This document shows, piece after piece, positions 44,199-51,974 of a DNA stretch of 64,000 nt (the stretch's first letter is position 1; every line of letters begins with the position of its first letter). The notes below the pieces were generated by a model that saw only the letters and a program-made list of their open reading frames with translations, had not been told where the DNA came from and did not search any database. A program made the position numbers and the translations under genes. Source of the DNA: Gp6-AA40 sp035492455 (GTDB taxonomy: Bacteria; Acidobacteriota; Vicinamibacteria; Vicinamibacterales; UBA2999); the NCBI GenBank assembly GCA_035492455.1, contig DATJJE010000071.1:1-64000 (forward strand), given 5' to 3'.

Positions 44199-45071
44199 AT
44201 GCGTCTTTGTCGTTTCGGAGAAAACCGTCTCGGCGTGGTTGAAGTCGACCCCTCGACTGCGCTCGGGGCGAGCCAGGTGCGCGACGTCAGCAGTGCGCTC
44301 GAGGAGCTTCCGTCGTATCGCTATCCGCTGCCGCCCGGCGACATGCTCATCGCGAATCTGCAGGCAGTCAGGGCACGCGCGCGCGAGCTGGCGAAAACCG
44401 CTCCGCTGATTCCGATGGACCGCGTTCACCTACTGAGTCCCGTCGCCAACCCGAGCAAGATCATCGGTGCGCCGATGAATTACCGTACCGGGCAGGACGA
44501 GGCCGCCATCGCGAACGCGATGTCCATCGGTCTGTTCCTGAAGGCGAACGAATCGTTGAGCGGTCCGAGCGAGGGCATAGCCCTGCGCATGATGGAGCGC
44601 CAGATCGATCACGAGGTGGAGCTCGGCGTCGTCATCGGCAAAGAGGGAGCGAAGATCAGGCGCGAGGATGCGCTGAAGTACGTGGCCGGATACGCGGTGG
44701 CGCTCGACATCACGCCGCACGGCAAAGAGGAGCGCAGTCTGCGGAAGTCGTGTCCGACCTACACGGTGCTCGGCCCGTGCCTCGTGACCGCGGATGAAAT
44801 CCCCGATCCGATGAATCTGAACCTGCAGCTTGAGCTGAATGGCGAACCGAAGCAGCAGGGAAATACGAAGCAGATGATTCGAGACGTGGCGGCAATGATT
44901 GAATACGCCTCGTCGTTCTATCCGCTCTATCCCGGCGACATTTTCCTCAGCGGCACGCCGGCGGGGGTGGGGCCAATCAAACCGGGTGACGAGCTTGTCG
45001 CCACCATCGAGAAGGTCGGCACGATACGCGTCGCCGTCCGCAGTGCGGACGTTCCGGGTCCGCGCTCCTAA
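44199..45071 (+). CDS. Fumarylacetoacetate-hydrolase-family protein (2)
   Basis: 290 residues. IIGAPMNYRTGQDEA ... IDHEVELGVVIGKEGAKIRREDALKYVAGYAVALDIT and LYPGDIFLSGTPAGVGPIKPGD are FAH-family motifs with metal-binding EVE. A segment near residues 17-26 (VDPSTALGAS) is encoded by a GC-rich palindromic sequence (44249-44274) that looks like an in-frame insertion. The protein is only distantly similar to the divergent FAH-family neighbour, so they probably act on different substrates. Its stop overlaps the OYE stop by four bases. Confidence 0.87.
   Translation: MRLCRFGENRLGVVEVDPSTALGASQVRDVSSALEELPSYRYPLPPGDMLIANLQAVRARARELAKTAPLIPMDRVHLLSPVANPSKIIGAPMNYRTGQDEAAIANAMSIGLFLKANESLSGPSEGIALRMMERQIDHEVELGVVIGKEGAKIRREDALKYVAGYAVALDITPHGKEERSLRKSCPTYTVLGPCLVTADEIPDPMNLNLQLELNGEPKQQGNTKQMIRDVAAMIEYASSFYPLYPGDIFLSGTPAGVGPIKPGDELVATIEKVGTIRVAVRSADVPGPRS
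44249..44274 (+). repeat. REP-like palindromic insertion inside FAH gene 2
   Basis: The stretch starts with CCCCTCGACTGCGCTCGGGG and ends GCGAGCC. Imperfect CCCC...GGGG symmetry of this type resembles dispersed REP elements of many GC-rich genomes. It is translated in frame as PSTALGAS at a place where the protein should pass directly from EV to VRDV. Confidence 0.45.
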
Positions 45072-46165
45072 TCTCCGCGTGGGTGACGTTTCGGGGTACC
45101 TTCGGGCGCGGCACGCAGGTATTGCGCTGGCCACGACAGCTTCACGCCAAGCTCCTGCGCTGCGTGCAGCGGGAAGTACGGATCGCGCAGCAGCTCACGC
45201 GCCAGCAGTACGCAGTCGGCCTGACCATTCCTCACGATCTCGTCTGCCTGCTTTGCCGTCGTGATCAGCCCAACGGCGCCGGTCGCGATCTTCGCCTCGC
45301 GCCTCACGCGATCCGCAAACGGCACCTGATACCCGGGCCCAATCGCGATCTGCTGATGTAGTGCGAGTCCTCCCGACGAGCAGTCGATCAGATCGACGCC
45401 CCGCTCGCGCACGCGGCTGGCGAGTTCGACAGCTTCGTCCACGTCCCAGCCACCCGGAACCCAGTCGGTCGCGGAAATGCGCAGCCAGACGGGGGAGCGC
45501 TCCGGCCAGACATCGCGCACGGCATCGACGACTTCCAGGCAGAGCCGGATGCGGTTCTCGAACGACCCCCCGTACTGATCCGTCCGCTTGTTGCTGATGG
45601 GCGACAGGAACTCGTGAATGAGATAGCCATGCGCGCCATGCAGCTCGATCATGTCGAAGCCGGCGTTGTGAGCGCGGATGGCGGCGTCGCGGAAGGCATC
45701 AACGATTCCGGCGATCTCGGATGCCGCGAGCGCACGCGGCACCGGATAGGAGTCCGAGAACGGCTCGACGGAGGGCGCCACCGGAATCCAGCCGCCATCG
45801 TTCGGCGCAACGGCGCTGTGTCCCTCCCATGGACGCTGCGTGCTCCCCTTGCGCCCCGCATGTGCGAGCTGCATGCCGGCGGCACTGCCTTGCGCGTGCA
45901 CGAAGCGGACGATGCGCTGCAGCATGTCCACATGCGCGTCTTTGTAGATGCCGAGATCCTGTGGACTGATGCGCCCTTCCGCTGTCACAGCCGTCGCTTC
46001 GGTGATGACGAGGGCCGCGCCACCGACGGCGCGCGATCCGAGGTGCACGAGATGCCAGTCGTTGGCGAATCCATCCTCGCTCGAGTACTCGCACATGGGC
46101 GAGACGACGATGCGATGGGGGAGGGTGAGGCCTCGAGACGTGAAGGAGTCGAATAAAGCAGCCAT
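45068..46165 (-). CDS. Old yellow enzyme family NADPH dehydrogenase, YqjM type
   Basis: 365 residues. RIVVSPMCEYSSEDG holds the active-site Cys25 of the YqjM subclass; FDMIELHGAHGYLIHEFLSPISNKRTDQYGGSFENR is the FMN/substrate-binding signature. Reduces activated C=C bonds of enals, enones or nitro compounds using NADPH, in the cytoplasm. The sequence immediately before its ATG is a heptamer repeat tract rather than a Shine-Dalgarno site. Confidence 0.92.
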   Translation of the reverse strand: MAALFDSFTSRGLTLPHRIVVSPMCEYSSEDGFANDWHLVHLGSRAVGGAALVITEATAVTAEGRISPQDLGIYKDAHVDMLQRIVRFVHAQGSAAGMQLAHAGRKGSTQRPWEGHSAVAPNDGGWIPVAPSVEPFSDSYPVPRALAASEIAGIVDAFRDAAIRAHNAGFDMIELHGAHGYLIHEFLSPISNKRTDQYGGSFENRIRLCLEVVDAVRDVWPERSPVWLRISATDWVPGGWDVDEAVELASRVRERGVDLIDCSSGGLALHQQIAIGPGYQVPFADRVRREAKIATGAVGLITTAKQADEIVRNGQADCVLLARELLRDPYFPLHAAQELGVKLSWPAQYLRAAPEGTPKRHPRGD

Positions 46166-46167
46166 TA

Positions 46168-46216
46168 GTGATTCGTGATTCGTGATTCGTGATTAGTGAT
46201 TGGTGATTGGTGATTT
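46168..46216 (-). repeat. Heptamer tandem repeat element C
   Basis: Seven direct 7-bp units: GTGATTC three times, GTGATTA, GTGATTG twice, then GTGATTT. No inverted arm is present, unlike elements A, B and D. It lies between the MFS stop and the old yellow enzyme start on the minus strand and ends two bases from that start codon. Confidence 0.9.
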
Positions 46217-46242
46217 TCGGATTCCGGATCCTGCGTCCCGGA

Positions 46243-47553
46243 TTACGACGTCGAAGGCTCGCCTTGTGCCGTGCGCACCGGCTCTGCGGTGAATGCTTTC
46301 GTCGTCGGCAGGGACGGTGCGTGATATTGCCGCAACTCGGGCGTGGTCGCGGCAATCCCGGCGACTGCTATGAGGCATCCGACGCCGCCGCTGATGACCG
46401 AGAACGGCGCGCCAAGCCAATTCGCGACGGTGCCCGCTTCAACTTCGCCGAGCTGGGGACCACCGACGAAGAAGATCATGTTCACTCCGATCATGCGCCC
46501 GCGCAGCCGATCCGGTGTCTCCAGCTGGCGGACGATATTGCGTATGACCATGCTCACGGTGTCGGCGGCGCCGGTCAGCGCGAGCGCCGCGAATGTGATC
46601 CAGAACGAGCGAGAGAAACCGAACATGACGGTCGCGGAACCATAAAGAGCAATCGCCCAGAGCAGCACCGGACCTCGGCGCCTGATGCGACTGGTGAGGA
46701 ACACCATGGCCGCGCTCATCATCACCGCGCCGCACGCGGGGCCGGCGTAGAGCCATCCATAGCCGCGCGCCCCGACTTTCAGGATGTCTTGCGCGAAGAT
46801 CGGCAGCAACGCAGTGGCCGAGGAGAAAAACGTCGCGAAGAAATCGAGGAGCATCGTCGATCGAATGAGCGGTGACCGGAATACGAAGCGGAACCCTTCG
46901 ACCGCCGCGCGCCATGAGATTGCGTCGTGTGCTACAGGGTGTTCCGGACGTCCCGGCGCGCCGCGCATCATCAGCAGCGCAACGATGACGGCAAGGAATG
47001 ACACCGCGTTGAAGACGTACGCCCATCCGACGCTTGACGAGGCGATGACGATGCCGCCGAGCGCCGGGCCGAGCACTTGCGACGTCTGCTGCATGATGGT
47101 GTTCATGCTGATCGCATTCGGCAGGTCTTCGCGTGGCACGAGGCTTGGCACCAGGGATTGCCGCGCGGGCAGATCGAAAGCACCGACGGCGGCGCTCAAA
47201 GCGGCCAGCGCATAGACCGGCCACACCGCCGTATTCCCACTGAAGGCAAGCAGCGCCAGCCCGATGGCAACGACCGCGGAGCCGCTCTGCGTGAGCAGCA
47301 TCAGCTTGCGGCGATCCGACGCATCGGCGACGACGCCGCTGATGATGGAGAAGACGACGATCGGAAAGAATCTGAAGAAGCCGACGAGGCCGAGCGCGAG
47401 ACCCTTCCGCTCCGGAGGGACCAGCAGCGAGACGTGCCAGAGCAGCGCCGCATTCTGCATCCACGTGCCCGTGAACGAGAGCAGCAGGCCAATCCAGATC
47501 AGACGGAAATTTCGGTGGCGGAGCGCGGTGAGCGCAGGCGGCAGCGAGGCCAA
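46243..47553 (-). CDS. MFS transporter, EntS/MFS_3 type
   Basis: 436 residues with about 11-12 transmembrane helices. LRHRNFRLIWIGLLLSFTGTWMQNAALLWHVSLL and SGVVADASDRRKLMLLTQ are typical of the DUF894/EntS-like enterobactin-exporter branch. Substrate unknown; a small-molecule exporter is likely. Start is a TTG at 47553 (LASLPPALTALRHRNF) because no ATG precedes the first helix. Six bases upstream the TPR gene ends on the same strand, so they are probably co-transcribed. Confidence 0.85.
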   Translation of the reverse strand: MASLPPALTALRHRNFRLIWIGLLLSFTGTWMQNAALLWHVSLLVPPERKGLALGLVGFFRFFPIVVFSIISGVVADASDRRKLMLLTQSGSAVVAIGLALLAFSGNTAVWPVYALAALSAAVGAFDLPARQSLVPSLVPREDLPNAISMNTIMQQTSQVLGPALGGIVIASSSVGWAYVFNAVSFLAVIVALLMMRGAPGRPEHPVAHDAISWRAAVEGFRFVFRSPLIRSTMLLDFFATFFSSATALLPIFAQDILKVGARGYGWLYAGPACGAVMMSAAMVFLTSRIRRRGPVLLWAIALYGSATVMFGFSRSFWITFAALALTGAADTVSMVIRNIVRQLETPDRLRGRMIGVNMIFFVGGPQLGEVEAGTVANWLGAPFSVISGGVGCLIAVAGIAATTPELRQYHAPSLPTTKAFTAEPVRTAQGEPSTS

Positions 47554-47558
47554 CCGTT

Positions 47559-48302
47559 CTATTTTACCGACAACAACCGGCGCGCCTTTTCCTTGAAGTC
47601 GCGATCCTCAGGCGTCCAATCGGGATCGAACGGCGCGTCCAGGACCTTCTGCAGCTCTGCGCGCGCCTCGTCCTTGCGATTCATGTCCATCAGCGTTTCG
47701 GCAAGGAAGTAGTGCGAGGCCGTGCTGTTCGGATCGTACGTCAACGATTTCCGCAGGTGCTCTTCGGATTTCGTCTTGCTGCCGCCGAACAGCCCGGGCA
47801 CCTTGAAATACCAGCGCCCGAGCGCACGGTCAGCGGATCCTTTCTGAAACCCGGGGTCGATCGCGAGGACCTTCTCGAGTGCGTCCTTGATGGGCCCGCG
47901 ATATTTGATTCCCTGGCGCAGGCCGAACGATTCCGCGAGCGTGCCCATGTTCGCCGCCATCCAGAAGTAGCCTTCGGGTCGCGACGGCTCGATGGTGCTG
48001 GCGGTGCGTCCGGCGTCCGTGCCGCGTTCGAGTGCCGCGCGGCGCGCAGGCGCGGGGCCCTGCGTGCCGAGCCAGTACTCCGCACGCGCGAGTTTCCACG
48101 CCGACTCGAAGTCGCGGGGATTGCCGGCAAGCCGGCTGCTCCAAATCTCGACCGCACGCTGCGCTTTGCTGATGTCGTCACGCGCGCGATAGAGCGCATC
48201 GGGATCCGCCTCCGCACGCTGTCCTGCGACGGATGGTTCCTGCGCCTGGAAGGGGTGCGAAAAAACCGCGATGTAGAATACGAGTGTGCAGGATCTGATC
48301 AG
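47559..48302 (-). CDS. Exported TatT-like TPR protein with unclear start codon
   Basis: About 247 residues. IRSCTLVFYIAVFSHPFQAQ looks like a signal peptide. The mature part consists of TPR-like helices (AVEIWSSRLAGNPRDFESAWKLARAEYWLGTQG ... YFWMAANMGTLAESFG ... KSLTYDPNSTASHYFLAETLMDMNRKDEARAELQKVL), similar to TRAP-associated TatT proteins. No ATG, GTG or TTG lies between the folE start and the signal peptide; a CTG at 48302 with AGGAG four bases upstream or a GTG at 48356 inside folE are candidates. Function: periplasmic scaffold (inference). Confidence 0.7.
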   Translation of the reverse strand: MIRSCTLVFYIAVFSHPFQAQEPSVAGQRAEADPDALYRARDDISKAQRAVEIWSSRLAGNPRDFESAWKLARAEYWLGTQGPAPARRAALERGTDAGRTASTIEPSRPEGYFWMAANMGTLAESFGLRQGIKYRGPIKDALEKVLAIDPGFQKGSADRALGRWYFKVPGLFGGSKTKSEEHLRKSLTYDPNSTASHYFLAETLMDMNRKDEARAELQKVLDAPFDPDWTPEDRDFKEKARRLLSVK

Positions 48303-48885
48303 GCGGCTCCTGATCGAGGTCGGCGAAGACCCCGATCGCGAAGGGCTCGTGCGCACCCCCGCGCGCGTCGAACAGGCGCTGCGGTTTCTGACTGGCGGGT
48401 ACGAAGCGAACATTGACGAAGTCCTGAACGATGCGCTGTTCACCGTCGATTATAACGAGATGGTGATCGTCAAGGACATCGACTTCTATTCGCTGTGTGA
48501 GCACCATCTGCTGCCGTTTTTCGGCAAGTGCCACGTTGCATACATTCCGCGTAAGCGCGTCATCGGACTCAGCAAGATTCCGCGTCTGGTGGATGTGTTC
48601 GCGCGCCGCCTGCAAATCCAGGAACGGATGACCAACCAGATTGCGGAAACGATCCGCGAGAAGATCGACCCGCTTGGCGTCGCCGTGGTGTGCGAGGGAA
48701 CGCATCTGTGCATGTCGATGCGCGGTGTGGAGAAGCAGAACTCGTTTGCGATCACCAGCGCGATGCTGGGTGCGTTCCGCGACAACGCGCGGACACGCAT
48801 GGAGTTTCTCGAGCTGATCAAGGTGCGGGGGTTGACCGCGACTGCGGCGGTGCCGTCGCCAGGTCTGGCATGCGTGAGCGACTGA
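48286..48885 (+). CDS. folE: GTP cyclohydrolase I
   Basis: 199 residues, typical length. Start LIRRLLIEVGEDPDREGLVRTPARV is the usual FolE N-terminus, so GTG 48286 is secure. Zinc ligands C71 and H74 in SLCEHHLLPF and the later Cys in CEGTHLCMSMRGV are present, as is KIPRLVDVFARRLQIQERMT. Converts GTP to dihydroneopterin triphosphate, the first step of tetrahydrofolate and related pterin synthesis. Its 5' end overlaps or abuts the divergent TPR gene, leaving no separate promoter spacer. Confidence 0.96.
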   Translation: MQDLIRRLLIEVGEDPDREGLVRTPARVEQALRFLTGGYEANIDEVLNDALFTVDYNEMVIVKDIDFYSLCEHHLLPFFGKCHVAYIPRKRVIGLSKIPRLVDVFARRLQIQERMTNQIAETIREKIDPLGVAVVCEGTHLCMSMRGVEKQNSFAITSAMLGAFRDNARTRMEFLELIKVRGLTATAAVPSPGLACVSD

Positions 48886-49592
48886 CCGCGCTGTGTATCG
48901 CGGCGCTGATCGTCGAAGCGTCCGGCGTAGGGTCCGCCTTCAGCCGGACCACCGTTTACGCGCAGACGCGAACTGCCCCACGCACCCCCGCGCGACGCAC
49001 GCCGGCGAGACCAGCGCCGCTGCCGCCGCTCAAGACCGAACCCGTGATGATCATGTGTCCGAACCCGCTGGGCGAGGGCGTGCGGACGAAGCTGATGTTC
49101 TGCGACGTGTTGACCGGCCGCGACCCGATGGACGGCATCCTCGTCGATCTTCCGCCGCACGTTGGTAACGTCACCATCACCTTCGACCTGCATAACCGGC
49201 ATATGTATTCGGAGGAGTTGATCAAGTCGAACCGCGCCTACCGCCGCTATACCGCCACCATCGGCGTGTTGACGATGGACAACACGCTGGTTTCGCGGGC
49301 GGTGGTGCAGAGCGAGTTTCGAACGGCGGGCGATCTTGTCGATCGCATCGGCGGAGGGGCCGGACCAGGCGGCGTGAAAGCGGTTGCGCCGACGGGCAGC
49401 GAGCCGATTTCGATTGAAATTCCAGAGACCGAAAATCGCGTCAGCATCCTTGGTGAGAAACTCGCCGTGGAGCGGATCGACGGCGTCGACAACTTCACGC
49501 TGCCGGGGCAGCCGGTCGCCATCATCAGCAACGTCATGCTGCAGTACCGGCCTGCGCCGCCCAAGCGGGCGCCAGCGCCCAGACGTCGTTGA
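48870..49592 (+). CDS. Exported protein of unknown function
   Basis: 240 residues from ATG 48870, overlapping folE by 16 bases. Signal peptide (LTALCIAALIVEASGVGSAFS), a Pro/Arg/Thr-rich segment (RTAPRTPARRTPARPAP), then a beta-rich domain (ILVDLPPHVGNVTITFDLHNRHMYSEELI ... YRRYTATIGVLTMDNTLVSRAVVQSEF). No family recognised. Positioned between folE and a GT2 gene with overlaps on both sides, so it is part of a four-gene coupled unit. Confidence 0.65.
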   Translation: MRERLTALCIAALIVEASGVGSAFSRTTVYAQTRTAPRTPARRTPARPAPLPPLKTEPVMIMCPNPLGEGVRTKLMFCDVLTGRDPMDGILVDLPPHVGNVTITFDLHNRHMYSEELIKSNRAYRRYTATIGVLTMDNTLVSRAVVQSEFRTAGDLVDRIGGGAGPGGVKAVAPTGSEPISIEIPETENRVSILGEKLAVERIDGVDNFTLPGQPVAIISNVMLQYRPAPPKRAPAPRRR

Positions 49593-50296
49593 GCGATCAG
49601 CGCGAACTGCTCTCGATCATCGTTCCTGTTTACAACGAAGTTCGCACCGTCCTTGCCGTCATCGAACGGCTGCAGGCCATCGATCTGCCCGTGGCGCGCG
49701 AGATTCTCGTCATCAACGACGGGTCCACCGATGGGACGCGGGAGGTTCTGGAGTCCAGCATCGGGGATGGGGGCGCCGGGATTCGCGTGATTCACGTCAG
49801 TCCCAATGGCGGAAAGGGCGCGGCGATTCGGCGTGGCTTCAGCGAGGCACGCGGGACGATCGTCGCCATTCAGGATGCGGACCTCGAGCTCGACCCGCAG
49901 CAGTTATCGGCGCTCGTGACGCCGATTGTTCGCGGCGAGGCAGCCGTCGTCTACGGCTCGCGCTTCCTTGCCGGGCGTCCTGCGGCGCCGTGGATAACCA
50001 TTGCCGCGAACCGTGCGCTGACCGCGACCACAAATCTGCTATTCGGATCGTCGATTACCGATATGGAGACCTGCTACAAAATCATGCGCGTCGACGTGGC
50101 GCGGGCGCTTAACCTGGATGCAAACCGCTTCGACATCGAGCCGCAGATCACGGCGCGCCTGTTGCGGGCGCGGCATCGCATCCACGAGCTGCCGGTGAAG
50201 TTCGATCCGCGGTCGCGCGCCCAGGGAAAGAAGATCGGATGGCGCGACGGTGTACGCGCGATTGAGGTGCTCGTGAAGGAGCGGTTTCGGCGGTGA
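49589..50296 (+). CDS. GT2 family glycosyltransferase (dolichyl-phosphate-mannose-synthase-like)
   Basis: 235 residues. LSIIVPVYNEVRTVLAVIERL, the DxD-like QDADLELDPQQL and GSRFLAG are GT-A fold motifs of the DPM1/GT2 subgroup, which charges polyprenyl phosphate with a sugar from a nucleotide donor at the inner face of the membrane. The following gene encodes a GT-C protein that would use such a lipid-linked sugar, giving a donor-making and donor-using pair. TTG start in a TTGA overlap with the upstream stop. Confidence 0.9.
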   Translation: MSDQRELLSIIVPVYNEVRTVLAVIERLQAIDLPVAREILVINDGSTDGTREVLESSIGDGGAGIRVIHVSPNGGKGAAIRRGFSEARGTIVAIQDADLELDPQQLSALVTPIVRGEAAVVYGSRFLAGRPAAPWITIAANRALTATTNLLFGSSITDMETCYKIMRVDVARALNLDANRFDIEPQITARLLRARHRIHELPVKFDPRSRAQGKKIGWRDGVRAIEVLVKERFRR

Positions 50297-51900
50297 TGCG
50301 CCGTGTCGCGATCGCGCTCCTTGCGGCGGGCGTCTTCGCGGCGGGCATTCACTGGGGGACGTTCGCGGTCGGGGGATCGGATTCGTACTGCTACGTTCAT
50401 CAGGCGGAAGGGTGGGCGAGCGGGACCCTGCAGGTGGCGGAGCCGCTCGCGCTCGAGGCGCCGTGGCCGGACGCGCCGCGAACGTTCGCGCCGGCAGGCC
50501 ACATCCCATCGCCGACGCTACGCGGTGCGCACGTGCCGATTTGCCCGGCCGGTCTGTCGATCTTCATGGCGCCCGTGCTCCGCGGCGGCACCGCGGTCGG
50601 ATGGTCGAGCGCGGTTTTTCTCGTGGTGCCGCTGTTCGGCGCGTTGCTCGTCTGCGCGACGTATGTCCTCGGGTCCCGCTTCTCGCCAGGCGTCGGCGTC
50701 GCATCTGCCGTCCTTGTCGCGTGCAGCCCCGCGTTTCTCTTCCAGCTGGTGCAGCCGATGAGCGACGTGCCCGCCGCGGCGCTGTGGGTGCTCGCGGTCG
50801 CGTGCGCGACGAGCCGCAGCCGACGCGCTCCGCTGATCGCCGGGCTCGCCACGTCAGCGGCTATTCTCGTCCGACCGAACCTCCTCCCCCTTGGAGTCAT
50901 ACTCGGGTGGTGGTTCGTACTCGACTCTGACTCGGGTGATGGGTCGACTCACGACTCTGACTTGGGTGATGGGTCGACTCACGACTCTGACTCGGGTGAT
51001 GGGTCGACTCAAGGGGTTGAGTCGGGGCGTGAAGGGGGTCTGACCCCGATGGCGGTTTTTGCCAGCGCATCCGCTGTCGGCTGTGTGGCAGTCGCCCTCA
51101 TTCAGCAGAAGTTCTACGGGTCACCCTTCAGTTCGGGCTACGGCGCGCTGTCGGGTCTCTTCGCGACCGAGCACATCGTGCCCAACGCGATGCGCTACGC
51201 CGCCTGGCTGTGGCAGTCGCATACACCGGTCTGGCTCCTCGCGCTCGGCGCGCCATTTCTGATTCCGAGCAGGCTGACCGCGCTGCTCTTCGCCCTCATC
51301 ATCGCTAACGTCGTCTGCTACCTGCCGTACGTCGTGTTCAATGACTGGTGGTACCTGCGATTTCTTCTGCCGGGAATCGCGATGCTGATCGTCCTGACGG
51401 TCGCATCCATCGACGCCATTGTGCGGACGAAACGGATTCGCGCGGCAGTCACCACTGCTGCGACGATCGCGATCTGCCTGCTGTTCATACGGGAGGTGCG
51501 GGCGCGCAACGTCCTCGATCTTCAGCGGCTGGAGCGACGATACGAGCGCGCCGGAATTTACGTCGCCGCGCAACTGCCGCCGAACGCAATCGTGATTACT
51601 AGTTGGGAAAGCGGCAGCGTCCGCTTTTACGGCCATCGCAAGACGCTTGTCTGGGACGCCCTTGATGCCGCCTGGCTCGATCGCGCCCTCGCCTATCTGC
51701 GGATGCGCGGCTATGAGCCGTATCTGCTGTTTGAAGGATGGGAAGAGCCGATCTTCCGGCAGCGGTTCTCGGCCTCGACGATGGCGAAGCTTGACTGGCC
51801 ACCGGCCGCCGAAATCGCCGGCCAGGTGCGAATCTATCGTCCGGACGATCGCGAGCGCTATCTACGTGGTGACGCCGCGCCAACCGAATACGCCCGCTGA
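50293..51900 (+). CDS. Polytopic GT-C-like protein with inserted acidic repeat loop
   Basis: 535 residues (GTG 50293 or ATG 50296, overlapping the GT2 stop). About ten transmembrane helices and a C-terminal soluble part (IVITSWESGSVRFYGHRKTLVWD). The first loop GGSDSYCYVHQAEGWASGTL recalls GT-C enzymes. Around residues 211-249 is a ~39-residue hydrophilic stretch made of three ten-residue repeats (DSDSGDGSTH) between two hydrophobic helices, encoded by 30-bp DNA repeats and a palindrome, probably a secondary insertion. Predicted to transfer sugar from the lipid carrier made by the GT2 neighbour. Confidence 0.78.
   Translation: MMRRVAIALLAAGVFAAGIHWGTFAVGGSDSYCYVHQAEGWASGTLQVAEPLALEAPWPDAPRTFAPAGHIPSPTLRGAHVPICPAGLSIFMAPVLRGGTAVGWSSAVFLVVPLFGALLVCATYVLGSRFSPGVGVASAVLVACSPAFLFQLVQPMSDVPAAALWVLAVACATSRSRRAPLIAGLATSAAILVRPNLLPLGVILGWWFVLDSDSGDGSTHDSDLGDGSTHDSDSGDGSTQGVESGREGGLTPMAVFASASAVGCVAVALIQQKFYGSPFSSGYGALSGLFATEHIVPNAMRYAAWLWQSHTPVWLLALGAPFLIPSRLTALLFALIIANVVCYLPYVVFNDWWYLRFLLPGIAMLIVLTVASIDAIVRTKRIRAAVTTAATIAICLLFIREVRARNVLDLQRLERRYERAGIYVAAQLPPNAIVITSWESGSVRFYGHRKTLVWDALDAAWLDRALAYLRMRGYEPYLLFEGWEEPIFRQRFSASTMAKLDWPPAAEIAGQVRIYRPDDRERYLRGDAAPTEYAR
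50924..51013 (+). repeat. Three 30-bp tandem repeats inside the GT-C gene
   Basis: Unit begins GACTCTGACTCGGGTGATGG and is repeated at 50924, 50954 and 50984 with one or two base differences. 30 is a multiple of three, so the frame is kept, and the units encode ten-residue acidic repeats in a loop. Confidence 0.9.
51036..51048 (+). repeat. GGGGTC-T-GACCCC palindrome
   Basis: A perfect 6-bp inverted repeat with a one-base centre directly after the 30-bp repeats, still within the coding sequence. It may be the edge of a small REP-like element that carried the repeats into the gene. Confidence 0.6.
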
Positions 51901-51901
51901 C

Positions 51902-51971
51902 CATTCGCGATTGGTGATTAGCGATTAGCGATTTGAATCACCAATCACAAATCACCGCCCACAGATCACAC
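51902..51971. repeat. Heptamer-phased inverted-repeat element D
   Basis: Ten 7-bp steps: CATTCGC, GATTGGT, GATTAGC, GATTAGC, GATTTGA, ATCACCA, ATCACAA, ATCACCG, CCCACAG, ATCACAC. Arms 51909-51919 and 51936-51946 are perfect 11-bp reverse complements. It fills the convergent spacer between the GT-C gene and nadE. Confidence 0.85.
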
Positions 51972-51974
51972 GAC

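Noticed and set aside
50924..51013. 30-bp repeats as a possible CRISPR array
   Set aside because: Units are contiguous with no spacers, translated in frame inside a membrane protein gene, and no cas gene is present.
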